DNA from: an uncultured Lachnospiraceae bacterium
GTDB taxonomy: Bacteria; Bacillota; Clostridia; Lachnospirales; Lachnospiraceae
Assembly (NCBI GenBank): GCA_910576815.1
Contig: CAJTKA010000039.1
Location: forward strand, 1 to 31,978
Reading direction: 5' to 3'
Length of the DNA: 31,978 bases
Below are positions 1 to 7,180 of the stretch, in pieces (position 1 is the first letter of the stretch; the number at the start of each line of letters is the position of its first letter). The notes beneath the pieces are model-generated. The model was not told the DNA's origin, searched no databases, and saw only the letters and a list, made by a program, of their open reading frames with translations. The translations under genes and the position numbers were made by a program.

Positions 1-87
1 AGCCTTGTTTTATGCGGTGTTGCGGTGGTTGTCTATAAATACTTGCTCCGAACGGGGCAGGGAAAACAACGACGATACGCCACTTAA
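1..87 (+). other. Possible C-terminal tail of an unidentified membrane protein
   Basis: Frame 1 is open from the window edge to a TAA at 85-87. It begins SLVLCGVAVVVYKYLLR, which looks like a final membrane helix with a basic end. From about position 48 the same DNA encodes, in another frame, the Walker A region of an ABC ATPase, so residues after about 17 are probably out-of-frame readthrough. Too short to identify. It may be a gene end joined to the truncated ATPase by deletion or by a contig join. Confidence 0.3.
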
Positions 88-767
88 TGGGGTTTCTAAA
101 ACCAAGATCCGGGAAATGCACCGTTGACGGCCTGGACTGCTTTCGTGAAAGGGATAAGATACAGGCAAGACTTGGGTATATTCCCGGTGAAATCAGTTTT
201 TTTGACGATTTGTCAGGTGCGGAGTATTTAAGATTTATCACAGAATATCAAAAAATCGATGCACGCAATCGTATGGAAGAATTACTAGAGCGATTTGAAC
301 TGGATCCCAAAAGTAAGATTAGAAAAATGAGCAAGGGAATGAAACAAAAACTGGGAATCGTTGCCGCATTTATGCACGACCCCGATATCCTGATTCTTGA
401 TGAACCGACCAGCGGGCTTGACCCGTTGATGCAAAACAGGTTTGTCAATCTGGTTGCGGAAGAAAAGGAACATGGAAAAACGATTTTGATGTCAAGCCAT
501 ATGTTTGAGGAAGTGGAGCGGACTTGCGACCGTATCGGTATGATTCGGGAAGGAAGGATGATGGCTGTTGATTCTGCCGCGACATTACGCGAAAAACATA
601 CCCGCAGTTATACGGTGACGCTGGAAAGTGAGGCGGTTGCCAATGCATTTACCGCAGACTTTGGCGGTATCTGCAATGGAAAAAAAGTCACTGTTACAAC
701 CAAACAAAGTCTGGAAGAAATCTTCATGAATTATTATGGAGGTGAGAAGGTTGAAAAATCACACTGA
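87..767 (+). CDS. ABC-2 type exporter ATP-binding protein, 5'-truncated
   Basis: ATP-hydrolysing subunit of an ABC exporter working with the permease at 884-1684. The first in-frame ATG gives 226 aa, but the family is about 290-300 aa. The Walker A loop (PNGAGKTTT) is encoded in the same frame just upstream, at about 48-74, and the frame is closed by TAA at 36-38, so the N-terminal 35 or so residues including the A-loop are missing. Visible motifs from the ATG are a degenerate signature MSKGMKQ (81-87), Walker B ILILDEPTSGLDP (101-113) and H-loop His138. Starting at 87 would drop Walker A, so this is probably a broken gene or the product of a sequence join. The 3' end (…GGEKVEKSH) runs into a hairpin and may not be the native C-terminus. 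Confidence 0.75.
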   Translation: MGFLKPRSGKCTVDGLDCFRERDKIQARLGYIPGEISFFDDLSGAEYLRFITEYQKIDARNRMEELLERFELDPKSKIRKMSKGMKQKLGIVAAFMHDPDILILDEPTSGLDPLMQNRFVNLVAEEKEHGKTILMSSHMFEEVERTCDRIGMIREGRMMAVDSAATLREKHTRSYTVTLESEAVANAFTADFGGICNGKKVTVTTKQSLEEIFMNYYGGEKVEKSH

Positions 768-844
768 TGTGCTGATTTTTCAACAGCGAGTTTGTGCCAA
801 AATCACAAACTCGGAATCGCAGCTGAGAATTTGAAATTCTCAGC
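751..844. repeat. Block of three consecutive perfect hairpins
   Basis: Three inverted repeats follow each other. Arms 751-760/774-783 are 10 bp with a 13-nt loop and overlap the ATPase stop codon. Arms 788-796/804-812 are 9 bp with a 7-nt loop. Arms 822-831/835-844 are 10 bp with a 3-nt loop. All arms match perfectly. The block separates two genes that are normally adjacent and lies just before the permease ribosome binding site at 872-879. It resembles an inserted REP-like element or an mRNA-processing or stabilising structure. No T-tract follows, so it is not an ordinary terminator. Confidence 0.7.
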
Positions 845-883
845 GCGTGCCTTCGTGAAAAGAGCTCAGACAAGGAGGTAAAA

Positions 884-1684
884 ATGATTAACATGGCATT
901 ATATAAACGTGAAATGAAAGGAAGCATCAAGCTGCTTATCATTTTTGGCGCAATTATTACCATGTATGTTTCCATTATCATCCATATGTATGACCCGCAA
1001 ATGATGAAAACGCTGGACAGTTTTGTGGAGGTAATGCCGGAAGTGATGTCGGCTGTCGGTATGAAAGCAAACGCCGCAAATCTTCTGGGATTTATGGTGT
1101 CATATCTCTATGGATTTATCCTACTTGTATTTCCTATGGTATTCTGCATTCTGCGCGGAAACGCCTTTATTGCAAAATATGTCGATAAAGGCTCTATGGT
1201 TTCGCTGGCGGCTGCACCTGTCAGGCGCCGTACCATTGCTCTTACGCAAATGAATGTACTTGTAAGCGGGATTTTATTGCTTGTGTTTTATAGCACGATC
1301 GTAGAGTTGATTTGTGCGATAAGCGGTTTTCCCGGAGAGTTAGATATCAAAGAATTTTTTATATTGAATGGTGGATTATTATGCTTACATTTATTGATAG
1401 GAAGCATATGTTTTCTTTCTTCCTGCCTATTTTCTAATACCAAATATAGTGTTGCATTCGGAGCGGGCATTCCTGCTTTTATGTATGTAATACAGATGCT
1501 TGCAAATGTGGGCGGTGATGCAGAAAAAGCGAAGTATATCACCTTTTTCACGTTGTTTGATCCGGATGGCATCATTGCCGGCGAAAGCAGTGCCATCGTT
1601 GGCGTATTTGTACTTTTGGCAGGTGCTGTTATGTTATATGCGTTGGGAATTATGATATTTGAAAGAAAAGATTTGCATATTTAG
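884..1684 (+). CDS. ABC-2 family transporter permease
   Basis: Membrane subunit partnering the upstream ATPase; substrate unknown. The 266-aa product has about six hydrophobic segments: near residues 16-34, 67-90, 121-143, 160-182, 188-206 and 235-257. A short charged N-terminus precedes the first, which is typical of the ABC2_membrane family. The ATG has an ideal AAGGAGGT ribosome binding site (872-879, 4 nt upstream). The last cytoplasmic residues are FERKDLHI. With an intact ATPase this pair would be a small drug- or peptide-type exporter, but the ATPase is truncated here, so its activity is uncertain. Confidence 0.8.
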   Translation: MINMALYKREMKGSIKLLIIFGAIITMYVSIIIHMYDPQMMKTLDSFVEVMPEVMSAVGMKANAANLLGFMVSYLYGFILLVFPMVFCILRGNAFIAKYVDKGSMVSLAAAPVRRRTIALTQMNVLVSGILLLVFYSTIVELICAISGFPGELDIKEFFILNGGLLCLHLLIGSICFLSSCLFSNTKYSVAFGAGIPAFMYVIQMLANVGGDAEKAKYITFFTLFDPDGIIAGESSAIVGVFVLLAGAVMLYALGIMIFERKDLHI

Positions 1685-1727
1685 ATAACTCATATTTTTT
1701 ACTAAATTTCGAAGCTTGTTTTATACA

Positions 1728-1790
1728 CAAAAAGGAGCGGTTGCGCTAGTAGATTGATCATCTGCTTTTGCAGCGGCCCCTTTTGTTTTG
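1728..1790 (+). terminator. Imperfect long-stem terminator after the ABC permease
   Basis: The left arm AAAAGGAGCGGTTGC (from about 1730) pairs with GCAGCGGCCCCTTTT (about 1770-1784) with two mismatches. An inner stem AGTAGAT/ATCTGCT has one G-U pair. The A-rich left flank and T-rich right end are typical of an intrinsic terminator. Confidence 0.5.
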
Positions 1791-1816
1791 ACACGATTTT
1801 GTACGCAGTATATAAT
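1788..1816 (+). promoter_or_regulatory. Perfect-consensus sigma-A promoter
   Basis: The -35 TTGACA (1788-1793) and -10 TATAAT (1811-1816) both match consensus and are separated by exactly 17 bp. It begins inside the tail of the preceding terminator. It is about 65 bp upstream of the phospholipase-C-like gene and should drive strong constitutive transcription. Confidence 0.85.
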
Positions 1817-1882
1817 GGAAGGTATCCTAACGGTAGTTGAGAGTTGCGTGTTTTGCTTTTTTGAAATGGAGGAGAAAAGGGT

Positions 1883-2542
1883 ATGTCTTATCCGATGGTC
1901 CACTTAAAAGTAGCATATGGGCTGCTTTTGCGATTCAGCGATGGGTACATAGAACGGAAGGGGGATTTCCTGCTTGGTTCCGTTGCGCCGGATGCGGTGC
2001 ATTTTCATGAGACATATGATGTTTCTTTGAAAGAGAAAAGTCATGTATGGAAGTATGGCCCGTGCTGGGGAGTGACGATGGACAGCGAAGGCTGGCGAAA
2101 TGCGATCCGTAAGTTTTGGGAAGAAAACAAAGATAGCGCTAACCGGGATTTTTTGGCGGGATACTGCACGCACCTTTTGACGGATTGGGAAAACGACAGG
2201 AGGATTTGGGCGCCATTTCGGGAGAAAATGAAGCAGGGTGCCAAGCGTGACGAGGTGTACGGAGAGTATGGAAAAGAAGCCAAAGGGATGGATTTGTGGC
2301 TGTATCAGAATGATAAGGAGACACAGGAGATTTGGCAGCTTTTGGAGCAGGGAAAAGCCTGCGGTGTGAAAGGATGTATTCAGGAGGAAGATCTTGCGCG
2401 GCAAAAACAGTTCCTTTTATATGAAGAATTTATCGGGAAAGATACGGTCGATGTGAGCAGGTATCGGTTTTGCACAAGAAAGATCATGGCGGAATTTATA
2501 AAGGTGTGTGAGGAGAAGATTTTTGGGGAATTATTCACCTGA
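1883..2542 (+). CDS. Zinc-dependent phospholipase C-like family protein
   Basis: A 219-aa protein resembling the Zn_dep_PLPC (PF00882) fold, in which scattered His and Asp residues bind zinc. Visible family features are MVHLKVAYGL near the N-terminus (His7), LLGSVAPDAVHFHETYD (about 30-46), SHVWKYG (about 53-59) and FLAGYCTHLLTDW (about 89-101). There is no signal peptide, so it is probably cytoplasmic, unlike secreted clostridial alpha-toxin. The actual substrate is unknown, and many bacterial members are uncharacterised. The start is supported by a GGAGG ribosome binding site (about 1868-1872). It has its own strong promoter and is probably monocistronic. Confidence 0.7.
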   Translation: MSYPMVHLKVAYGLLLRFSDGYIERKGDFLLGSVAPDAVHFHETYDVSLKEKSHVWKYGPCWGVTMDSEGWRNAIRKFWEENKDSANRDFLAGYCTHLLTDWENDRRIWAPFREKMKQGAKRDEVYGEYGKEAKGMDLWLYQNDKETQEIWQLLEQGKACGVKGCIQEEDLARQKQFLLYEEFIGKDTVDVSRYRFCTRKIMAEFIKVCEEKIFGELFT

Positions 2543-2605
2543 CACAAACTTATAAGAATTTGAGGTAAAGTAAGCAGTTGATTCGTTATAAATAAGGAGC
2601 AGCCT

Positions 2606-4378
2606 GTGAACACACAAGAAAACACAAGAGCCTATAAATCCGGGGAATTATTAAAGCGGTTTTTCCCCTACTATAAAAAGTATTGGAAGATCGTGGTGAT
2701 CGATCTGCTCTGCGCGGGTCTGACCACGGTCTGCGAGCTGGTGCTGCCGATGATCATCCGTTATCTCACCAATACGGGAATGAACGATTTGGCGTCATTG
2801 ACCATATCAGTCATTGTTCGGCTGGGCGTGCTTTACCTGTGTCTGCGGATCGTCGATACGGTGGCGAATTTTTATATGGCATACACAGGTCACGTGATGG
2901 GCACGCAGATCGAGACGGATATGCGGCGGGATGCTTACGCGCACTTACAGAAACTGTCCAATACTTATTATAATAATACTAAGGTCGGGCAGATCATGGG
3001 GCGGATCACCAACGATCTGTTTGATGTGACGGAATTTTCCCACCACTGCCCGGAGGAGTTTTTTATCGCGGGCATCAAGGCTGTAATTTCTTTTGTCATT
3101 TTGGCGCAGATCAGTCTTGGGCTGACGCTTATCATTTTTATTATCGTGCCGATCATGGCGGCGGTCTGCACAGTCATCAATCTGCGGCTGCGGGAGGCAT
3201 TTCGGAAACAGCGCGTGCAGATCGGCGAGCTGAATGCCCGCATTGAGGACAGCCTTCTTGGGCAGAAGGTGGTCAAGGCGTTCACCAACGAGGAAAAAGA
3301 GAAGGAAAAATTCGAGCAGGATAACCAGAGCTTTTACCGCATCAAAAAAGAAACTTACAAATTTATGGCGGCGTTTCATACCACCACCAGAGCCTTTGAC
3401 GGCTTGATGTATCTGGTGCTGCTTGTAGCGGGTGGTATTTTTATGATGAAAGGCAAGATTGCGCCCGGAGATCTGGTTGCTTATGTGATGTATGTGACCA
3501 CGCTGATTGCAACCATTCGCCGTATTATTGAATTTGCGGAACAGTTCCAGCGGGGCATGACGGGAATCGAGCGTTTTGTGCAGATCATGGACAGCGATAT
3601 TGAGATTTTTGACGAGCCGGGCGCGGTGGAATGTGTTGATCCGAAAGGGAATATTTCTTTCCACAATGTCAGTTTTGAGTATCCCGACGATCACAACGTG
3701 GTGTTCCGCGGTTTGAATCTGGAGATTCATCAAGGGGAAAAAATCGCTATTGTGGGACCGTCAGGAGGAGGAAAGACCACGCTTTGCAATCTCATTCCGC
3801 GGTTTTACGATATCAATCAGGGTGAGATTTTGCTGGACGGAAAAAATATTCACGGGTATACGCTTAAGAGCCTGCGGCAGAATATCGGTATGGTGCAGCA
3901 GGATGTTTATCTTTTTTCGGGCACAGTCTATGAGAATATTGCTTACGGCAGGGAGAATGCCACGAGGGACGAGGTCATTGAAGCGGCGAAGCAGGCGGGT
4001 GCGCATGAATTTATCATGGCTTTGAAAGACGGATATGAGACATATGTGGGCGAGCGCGGCGTGAAGCTTTCCGGCGGGCAGAAGCAGCGCATCAGCATTG
4101 CGAGGGTATTTTTGAAAAATCCGCCGATCCTGATCATGGATGAAGCGACTTCTGCCCTGGATAATGAGAGCGAATTTCAGGTGGCGAAGTCATTGGAAGC
4201 GCTGGCCAAAGGCAGGACGACCATCACCATTGCCCACAGATTGTCCAGCATTCGTAATTCCGACCGTATCTTAGTGCTGACGGAGGAGGGTATCGTGGAG
4301 GAAGGTACGCACGAGAGCCTGCTCGCGCAGGACGGCATTTATCATCATTTCTATGTGACGGCGAATGAGTTGAAGTAG
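2606..4378 (+). CDS. Fused ABC exporter (membrane domain plus ATPase), MdlB/MsbA type
   Basis: A 590-aa half-transporter that would dimerise to export lipids, drugs or peptides. An N-terminal six-helix membrane domain (about 25-310) is followed by an ATPase domain with Walker A GPSGGGKTT (384-392), signature LSGGQ (488-492), Walker B ILIMDEATSALD (about 508-519) and H-loop IAHR. The length is normal for type-IV ABC exporters. Only one half-transporter gene is present, so a homodimer is likely. The GTG start at 2606 follows an AAGGAG site (2594-2599). The gene lies 32 bp upstream of the response regulator and is probably co-transcribed, which suggests the regulator may control export or envelope stress. 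Confidence 0.88.
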   Translation: MNTQENTRAYKSGELLKRFFPYYKKYWKIVVIDLLCAGLTTVCELVLPMIIRYLTNTGMNDLASLTISVIVRLGVLYLCLRIVDTVANFYMAYTGHVMGTQIETDMRRDAYAHLQKLSNTYYNNTKVGQIMGRITNDLFDVTEFSHHCPEEFFIAGIKAVISFVILAQISLGLTLIIFIIVPIMAAVCTVINLRLREAFRKQRVQIGELNARIEDSLLGQKVVKAFTNEEKEKEKFEQDNQSFYRIKKETYKFMAAFHTTTRAFDGLMYLVLLVAGGIFMMKGKIAPGDLVAYVMYVTTLIATIRRIIEFAEQFQRGMTGIERFVQIMDSDIEIFDEPGAVECVDPKGNISFHNVSFEYPDDHNVVFRGLNLEIHQGEKIAIVGPSGGGKTTLCNLIPRFYDINQGEILLDGKNIHGYTLKSLRQNIGMVQQDVYLFSGTVYENIAYGRENATRDEVIEAAKQAGAHEFIMALKDGYETYVGERGVKLSGGQKQRISIARVFLKNPPILIMDEATSALDNESEFQVAKSLEALAKGRTTITIAHRLSSIRNSDRILVLTEEGIVEEGTHESLLAQDGIYHHFYVTANELK

Positions 4379-4390
4379 GAGATAAGATCA

Positions 4391-4414
4391 ATGAATGGGG
4401 CGCAGGATAGATGA
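4391..4414 (+). CDS. Seven-codon upstream mini-ORF (MNGAQDR) coupled to the response regulator
   Basis: An ATG at 4391 is preceded by a plausible TAGGAGA site (4376-4382) that overlaps the end of the ABC exporter gene. It encodes MNGAQDR and stops at TGA 4412-4414. That stop overlaps the response-regulator ATG (4411-4413) in an ATGA arrangement. The regulator's own ribosome binding site is poor, so translation could be handed on from this mini-ORF. No expression evidence is visible. Confidence 0.4.
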   Translation: MNGAQDR

Positions 4415-5169
4415 CGGGAATGGTAAAACAGCGAATTTTAATTATAGAGGATGATAGCCCTCTTGCGGGCGGCCTTTGCCGTGCCCTGCAAAATGACAGC
4501 GTCGCGACGGAAAGCTGCCATACCCTAGGGGAGGCGGGAGAAATGCTCGACAGGGCGCAGCCTGCCTATGACCTTGTGATTTTGGATGTCAATCTCCCCG
4601 ACGGAAACGGCTTCGACTTTTTGCAAACAATAAAAACAAAATATGATACGTGCGTCATAATGTTGACGGCAAACGATATGGAGACGGATATCGTGGCTGG
4701 CTTGGAATTGGGAGCGGACGATTATATCACGAAACCTTTCAGCCTGGCGGTGCTGCGGGCGCGGGTGGAAACACAGCTTCGGCGGGTGATGCAGAGCGGA
4801 CAGGCGGCGGGCAGCACAGAAAATGAAAGTGCGGCAGGCGGCATTACGGGAGGCGCCGACGAAACGGAAGCTGCCAATGATGGCTGGATCATGGACGGCG
4901 CCTATCGATTCCACTTTGCGAAAATGCTCTTTTTTCACGGCGGGGAACAGGTGGAACTTTCCAAGACAGAACAGCGGATCTTGCGGATGTTGATAGAAAA
5001 TAAACACGCGACTTTGACGAGGGAACAGCTTCTTGATTTTGCATGGTCCGTGGATGCGGCGTTTGTGGATGAAAACACGTTGTCTGTGGCGGTGAAGCGT
5101 CTGCGAGACAAGCTCGGTGCGCAGGAGCGGATCAAGACGGTGTATGGGATAGGGTATCGGTGGGAGTGA
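4411..5169 (+). CDS. OmpR/PhoB-family response regulator
   Basis: A 252-aa two-component transcription factor. The receiver domain (about 5-120) has the acidic pair Asp14/Asp15, phospho-acceptor Asp59 (VILDVNLPDG), Thr86 (MLTAND) and Lys108 (ITKPF). A low-complexity Gly/Ala/Glu linker (about 130-158) leads to a C-terminal winged-helix domain (about 160-252) ending in IKTVYGIGYRWE. Two starts are possible: 4411 (overlapping a mini-ORF stop) or 4423. Its natural partner kinase is at 6115-7038, but a nuclease gene lies between them. The likely target is the ABC transporter at 7181-10479, whose upstream region contains a 15-bp dyad. Confidence 0.9.
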   Translation: MTGMVKQRILIIEDDSPLAGGLCRALQNDSVATESCHTLGEAGEMLDRAQPAYDLVILDVNLPDGNGFDFLQTIKTKYDTCVIMLTANDMETDIVAGLELGADDYITKPFSLAVLRARVETQLRRVMQSGQAAGSTENESAAGGITGGADETEAANDGWIMDGAYRFHFAKMLFFHGGEQVELSKTEQRILRMLIENKHATLTREQLLDFAWSVDAAFVDENTLSVAVKRLRDKLGAQERIKTVYGIGYRWE

Positions 5170-5176
5170 AGGGGAA

Positions 5177-6088
5177 ATGATCATGAGTGAGCTGATGAAA
5201 AATGAAAACAATGATATTATGAGCATTTATCAGAAATCAGAAAACATTTTGAGTGATGTACAAAACATCATAGAAACATCCCAGCGGCAGTTTTATTCTT
5301 TTTATCGTTATTTTCCTGAGATTTTCCACACACCGTGTGGAAAATCTGAAAGAATACTTTCTTGGTCACATTATAGATGCTTAATACAAGTAAAAGACGA
5401 AAAAGCACGTAACTGGTATGAAAAGGAATCCTATGAACAGACATGGAGTGTCCGCACCTTGCAGCGCAATATCAATACACAATATTATCATCGGATTTTG
5501 CAATCGCAGAATAAGGAATTGGTAGAACAGGAGATGAATGATAAAACGTCAGCATTTCAAAATGATAAGCTGGAATTTATCAAAAATCCTGTTATTGCGG
5601 AATTTCTGGGATTGTCTTCAAACATAGATTTAACGGAAACTGAGCTAGAGGCGAGCATTATTTCTAATATTCAGAAATTCTTAATGGAACTTGGAAAAGG
5701 CTATGCGTTTGTTGCCCGTCAACAACATATCAAGACAGAGAAAGAAGACTATTTCATTGATTTGGTATTTTATAATTATATATTAAAATGCTTTGTACTT
5801 ATTGATTTAAAGACAAATAAAATCACGCATCAAGATGTTGGACAGATGGATATGTATATCCGAATGTATGATGAATTAAAAAAGAGTACAGATGATAATC
5901 CGACATTGGGGATCGTGCTTTGTACAGAAACAGATGAGGATATAGCAAGATATTCCATATTGCATGGGAATGAGCAGCTGTTCGCGTCAAAGTATAAATT
6001 GTACTTGCCGACAGAGGAAGAACTGCGCAATGAAATTGAAACACAAAAGGCATTGTTTTACTTACAGCAACAGGAAAATATACAATAA
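5177..6088 (+). CDS. PDDEXK nuclease domain protein, YhcG/DUF1016 family, probably N-terminally deleted
   Basis: A 303-aa member of the YhcG/DUF1016 family of predicted restriction-like nucleases. The C-terminal nuclease core shows Glu171 (MELGKGYAFV), Asp195 (YFIDLVFY) and the D-x-K pair Asp210/Lys212 (VLIDLKTNKI), so catalytic residues look intact. The N-terminus goes straight from IIETSQRQ (31-38) to FYRYFPEIFH. From memory of the family, about 60-70 residues (core of DUF1016_N, containing the LAYWEIGK-type motif) normally lie there, so an internal in-frame deletion is likely. The gene is visibly more AT-rich than its neighbours and splits a response regulator from its kinase, which suggests horizontal insertion. 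Cellular role unknown; relatives are linked to mobile DNA and defence contexts. Confidence 0.8.
   Translation: MIMSELMKNENNDIMSIYQKSENILSDVQNIIETSQRQFYSFYRYFPEIFHTPCGKSERILSWSHYRCLIQVKDEKARNWYEKESYEQTWSVRTLQRNINTQYYHRILQSQNKELVEQEMNDKTSAFQNDKLEFIKNPVIAEFLGLSSNIDLTETELEASIISNIQKFLMELGKGYAFVARQQHIKTEKEDYFIDLVFYNYILKCFVLIDLKTNKITHQDVGQMDMYIRMYDELKKSTDDNPTLGIVLCTETDEDIARYSILHGNEQLFASKYKLYLPTEEELRNEIETQKALFYLQQQENIQ
5320..5346. repeat. Perfect 12-bp inverted repeat inside the nuclease gene
   Basis: GATTTTCCACAC (5320-5331) and its exact reverse complement (5335-5346) are separated by 3 nt. It encodes EIFHTPCGKSE, just after the point where the family N-terminal domain seems deleted. The RNA would form a strong hairpin within the coding region. 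Confidence 0.75.
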
Positions 6089-6114
6089 ACGGTAAAAAAA
6101 TATGAGGGGATGAA

Positions 6115-7038
6115 ATGACACCGGATAGACTATCGGTTATTCTTTTATTAGTGGGCATATGCTGCTTGCTCGCAGCCACCATAATCATTCTGCTCGACTT
6201 TATCTTCCGCCGCCGCAGTCTGCGCCGCATGAATGATATGATCCAGGCAGCCATTGACGGGAATTTTAAGGCGGATCATTTTGACGAGTCTTTGTGTGCG
6301 TCCGTGGAAAACAGACTGGCGGAGTATCTTGCCATGACGGAGACGCAGATGGGGAAGGTGGCGGCTGAGCAGGAAAAAACAAAGTCGCTGATTGCGGATA
6401 TTTCGCATCAGACGAAAACGCCGATCGCCAACCTTTTACTTTATACAGAACTTTTAAAGGAAGAAGAAGGAAGGGAGATCGGAGAGACAGCCGCGCTGTT
6501 GGAGAATCAGGTAAAAAAGCTGGATTTCTTCATTCAGTCGCTGGTAAAACTTTCCCGTTTGGAGACGGGAATCCTTGCGCTGCGGCCCTGTAAGAGTGAA
6601 GTTGCGCCCCTTTTGGAAGAAGTGAGGGAGCAGTACGCGGCCCGTGCCGAGGAAAAGGGTATCTATCTGCGTGTCCTTTCGGAGGAGACGGGGGAAGTTA
6701 CGGCCTGCTTTGACCCGAAATGGACATTGGAGGCGCTGGATAATCTGGTTGATAATGCCATCAAATATACGCAGACAGGCGGTATCACCGTGCGCGTAAA
6801 GCCTTATGAACTTTTCATCTGCATCGAGGTGGCGGATACGGGAATCGGTGTTGCCGAGGAAGAACACAGTAAGATTTTTGAGAGGTTTTACCGTTCGATG
6901 GCGGTTGCCCATGAGCATGGCGTGGGCATCGGACTTTATCTGACGAGGGAGATTTTAAGGCAGGAATCGGGTTATATCCAGCTTGCCTCCAAGTTGGGAG
7001 AGGGCGCGGTATTTTCGATGTTTCTTCCCAAAGACTGA
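6115..7038 (+). CDS. Sensor histidine kinase, single membrane segment
   Basis: A 307-aa membrane kinase expected to phosphorylate the regulator at 4411-5169. One hydrophobic helix (about 7-31) is followed by RRRSLRR, then a short linker, a dimerisation/phospho-acceptor motif with His98 (IADISHQTKTPIAN), the N box with Asn214 (DNLVDNAIKY), G1 box DTGIGV (241-246) and G2 box GVGIGLYL (269-276). There is no extracellular sensor domain, so it probably senses through the membrane or through the neighbouring transporter, as in Bce-type modules, although those kinases have two helices. The ATG follows GAGGGG (6102-6107). Confidence 0.88.
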   Translation: MTPDRLSVILLLVGICCLLAATIIILLDFIFRRRSLRRMNDMIQAAIDGNFKADHFDESLCASVENRLAEYLAMTETQMGKVAAEQEKTKSLIADISHQTKTPIANLLLYTELLKEEEGREIGETAALLENQVKKLDFFIQSLVKLSRLETGILALRPCKSEVAPLLEEVREQYAARAEEKGIYLRVLSEETGEVTACFDPKWTLEALDNLVDNAIKYTQTGGITVRVKPYELFICIEVADTGIGVAEEEHSKIFERFYRSMAVAHEHGVGIGLYLTREILRQESGYIQLASKLGEGAVFSMFLPKD

Positions 7039-7047
7039 GGCAGCGGT

Positions 7048-7075
7048 TCAATTCTTACAAAACTGATAGAATTGA
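7048..7075 (+). other. Small hairpin after the kinase gene
   Basis: Arms TCAATTCT (7048-7055) and AGAATTGA (7068-7075) match perfectly, with a 12-nt loop. No T-tract follows, so termination is doubtful. It may partly separate the kinase from the transporter transcript. Confidence 0.35.
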
Positions 7076-7112
7076 TTTGCTCTGAGAAAGAATGTGGAAA
7101 GAATGCCATGAG

Positions 7113-7160
7113 ATAATCTGTATTGTGGAGGATGGGATCGCGCTTCACGATACAGATTAT
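7113..7160 (+). promoter_or_regulatory. 15-bp dyad upstream of the ABC transporter genes
   Basis: Arms at 7113-7127 and 7146-7160 pair along 15 bp with one G-U pair in RNA and an 18-nt loop. It ends 6 nt before the AGGAGG site (7167-7172) and is followed by GTTTTT. It could be an operator for the upstream response regulator or an RNA hairpin acting as attenuator or translational control. Confidence 0.5.
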
Positions 7161-7180
7161 GTTTTTAGGAGGAAAAGAGT

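Noticed and set aside
2945..3733. Minus-strand ORF of 262 aa inside the fused ABC exporter
   Set aside because: His/Asn/Gln-rich shadow of a well-supported plus-strand gene with intact motifs.
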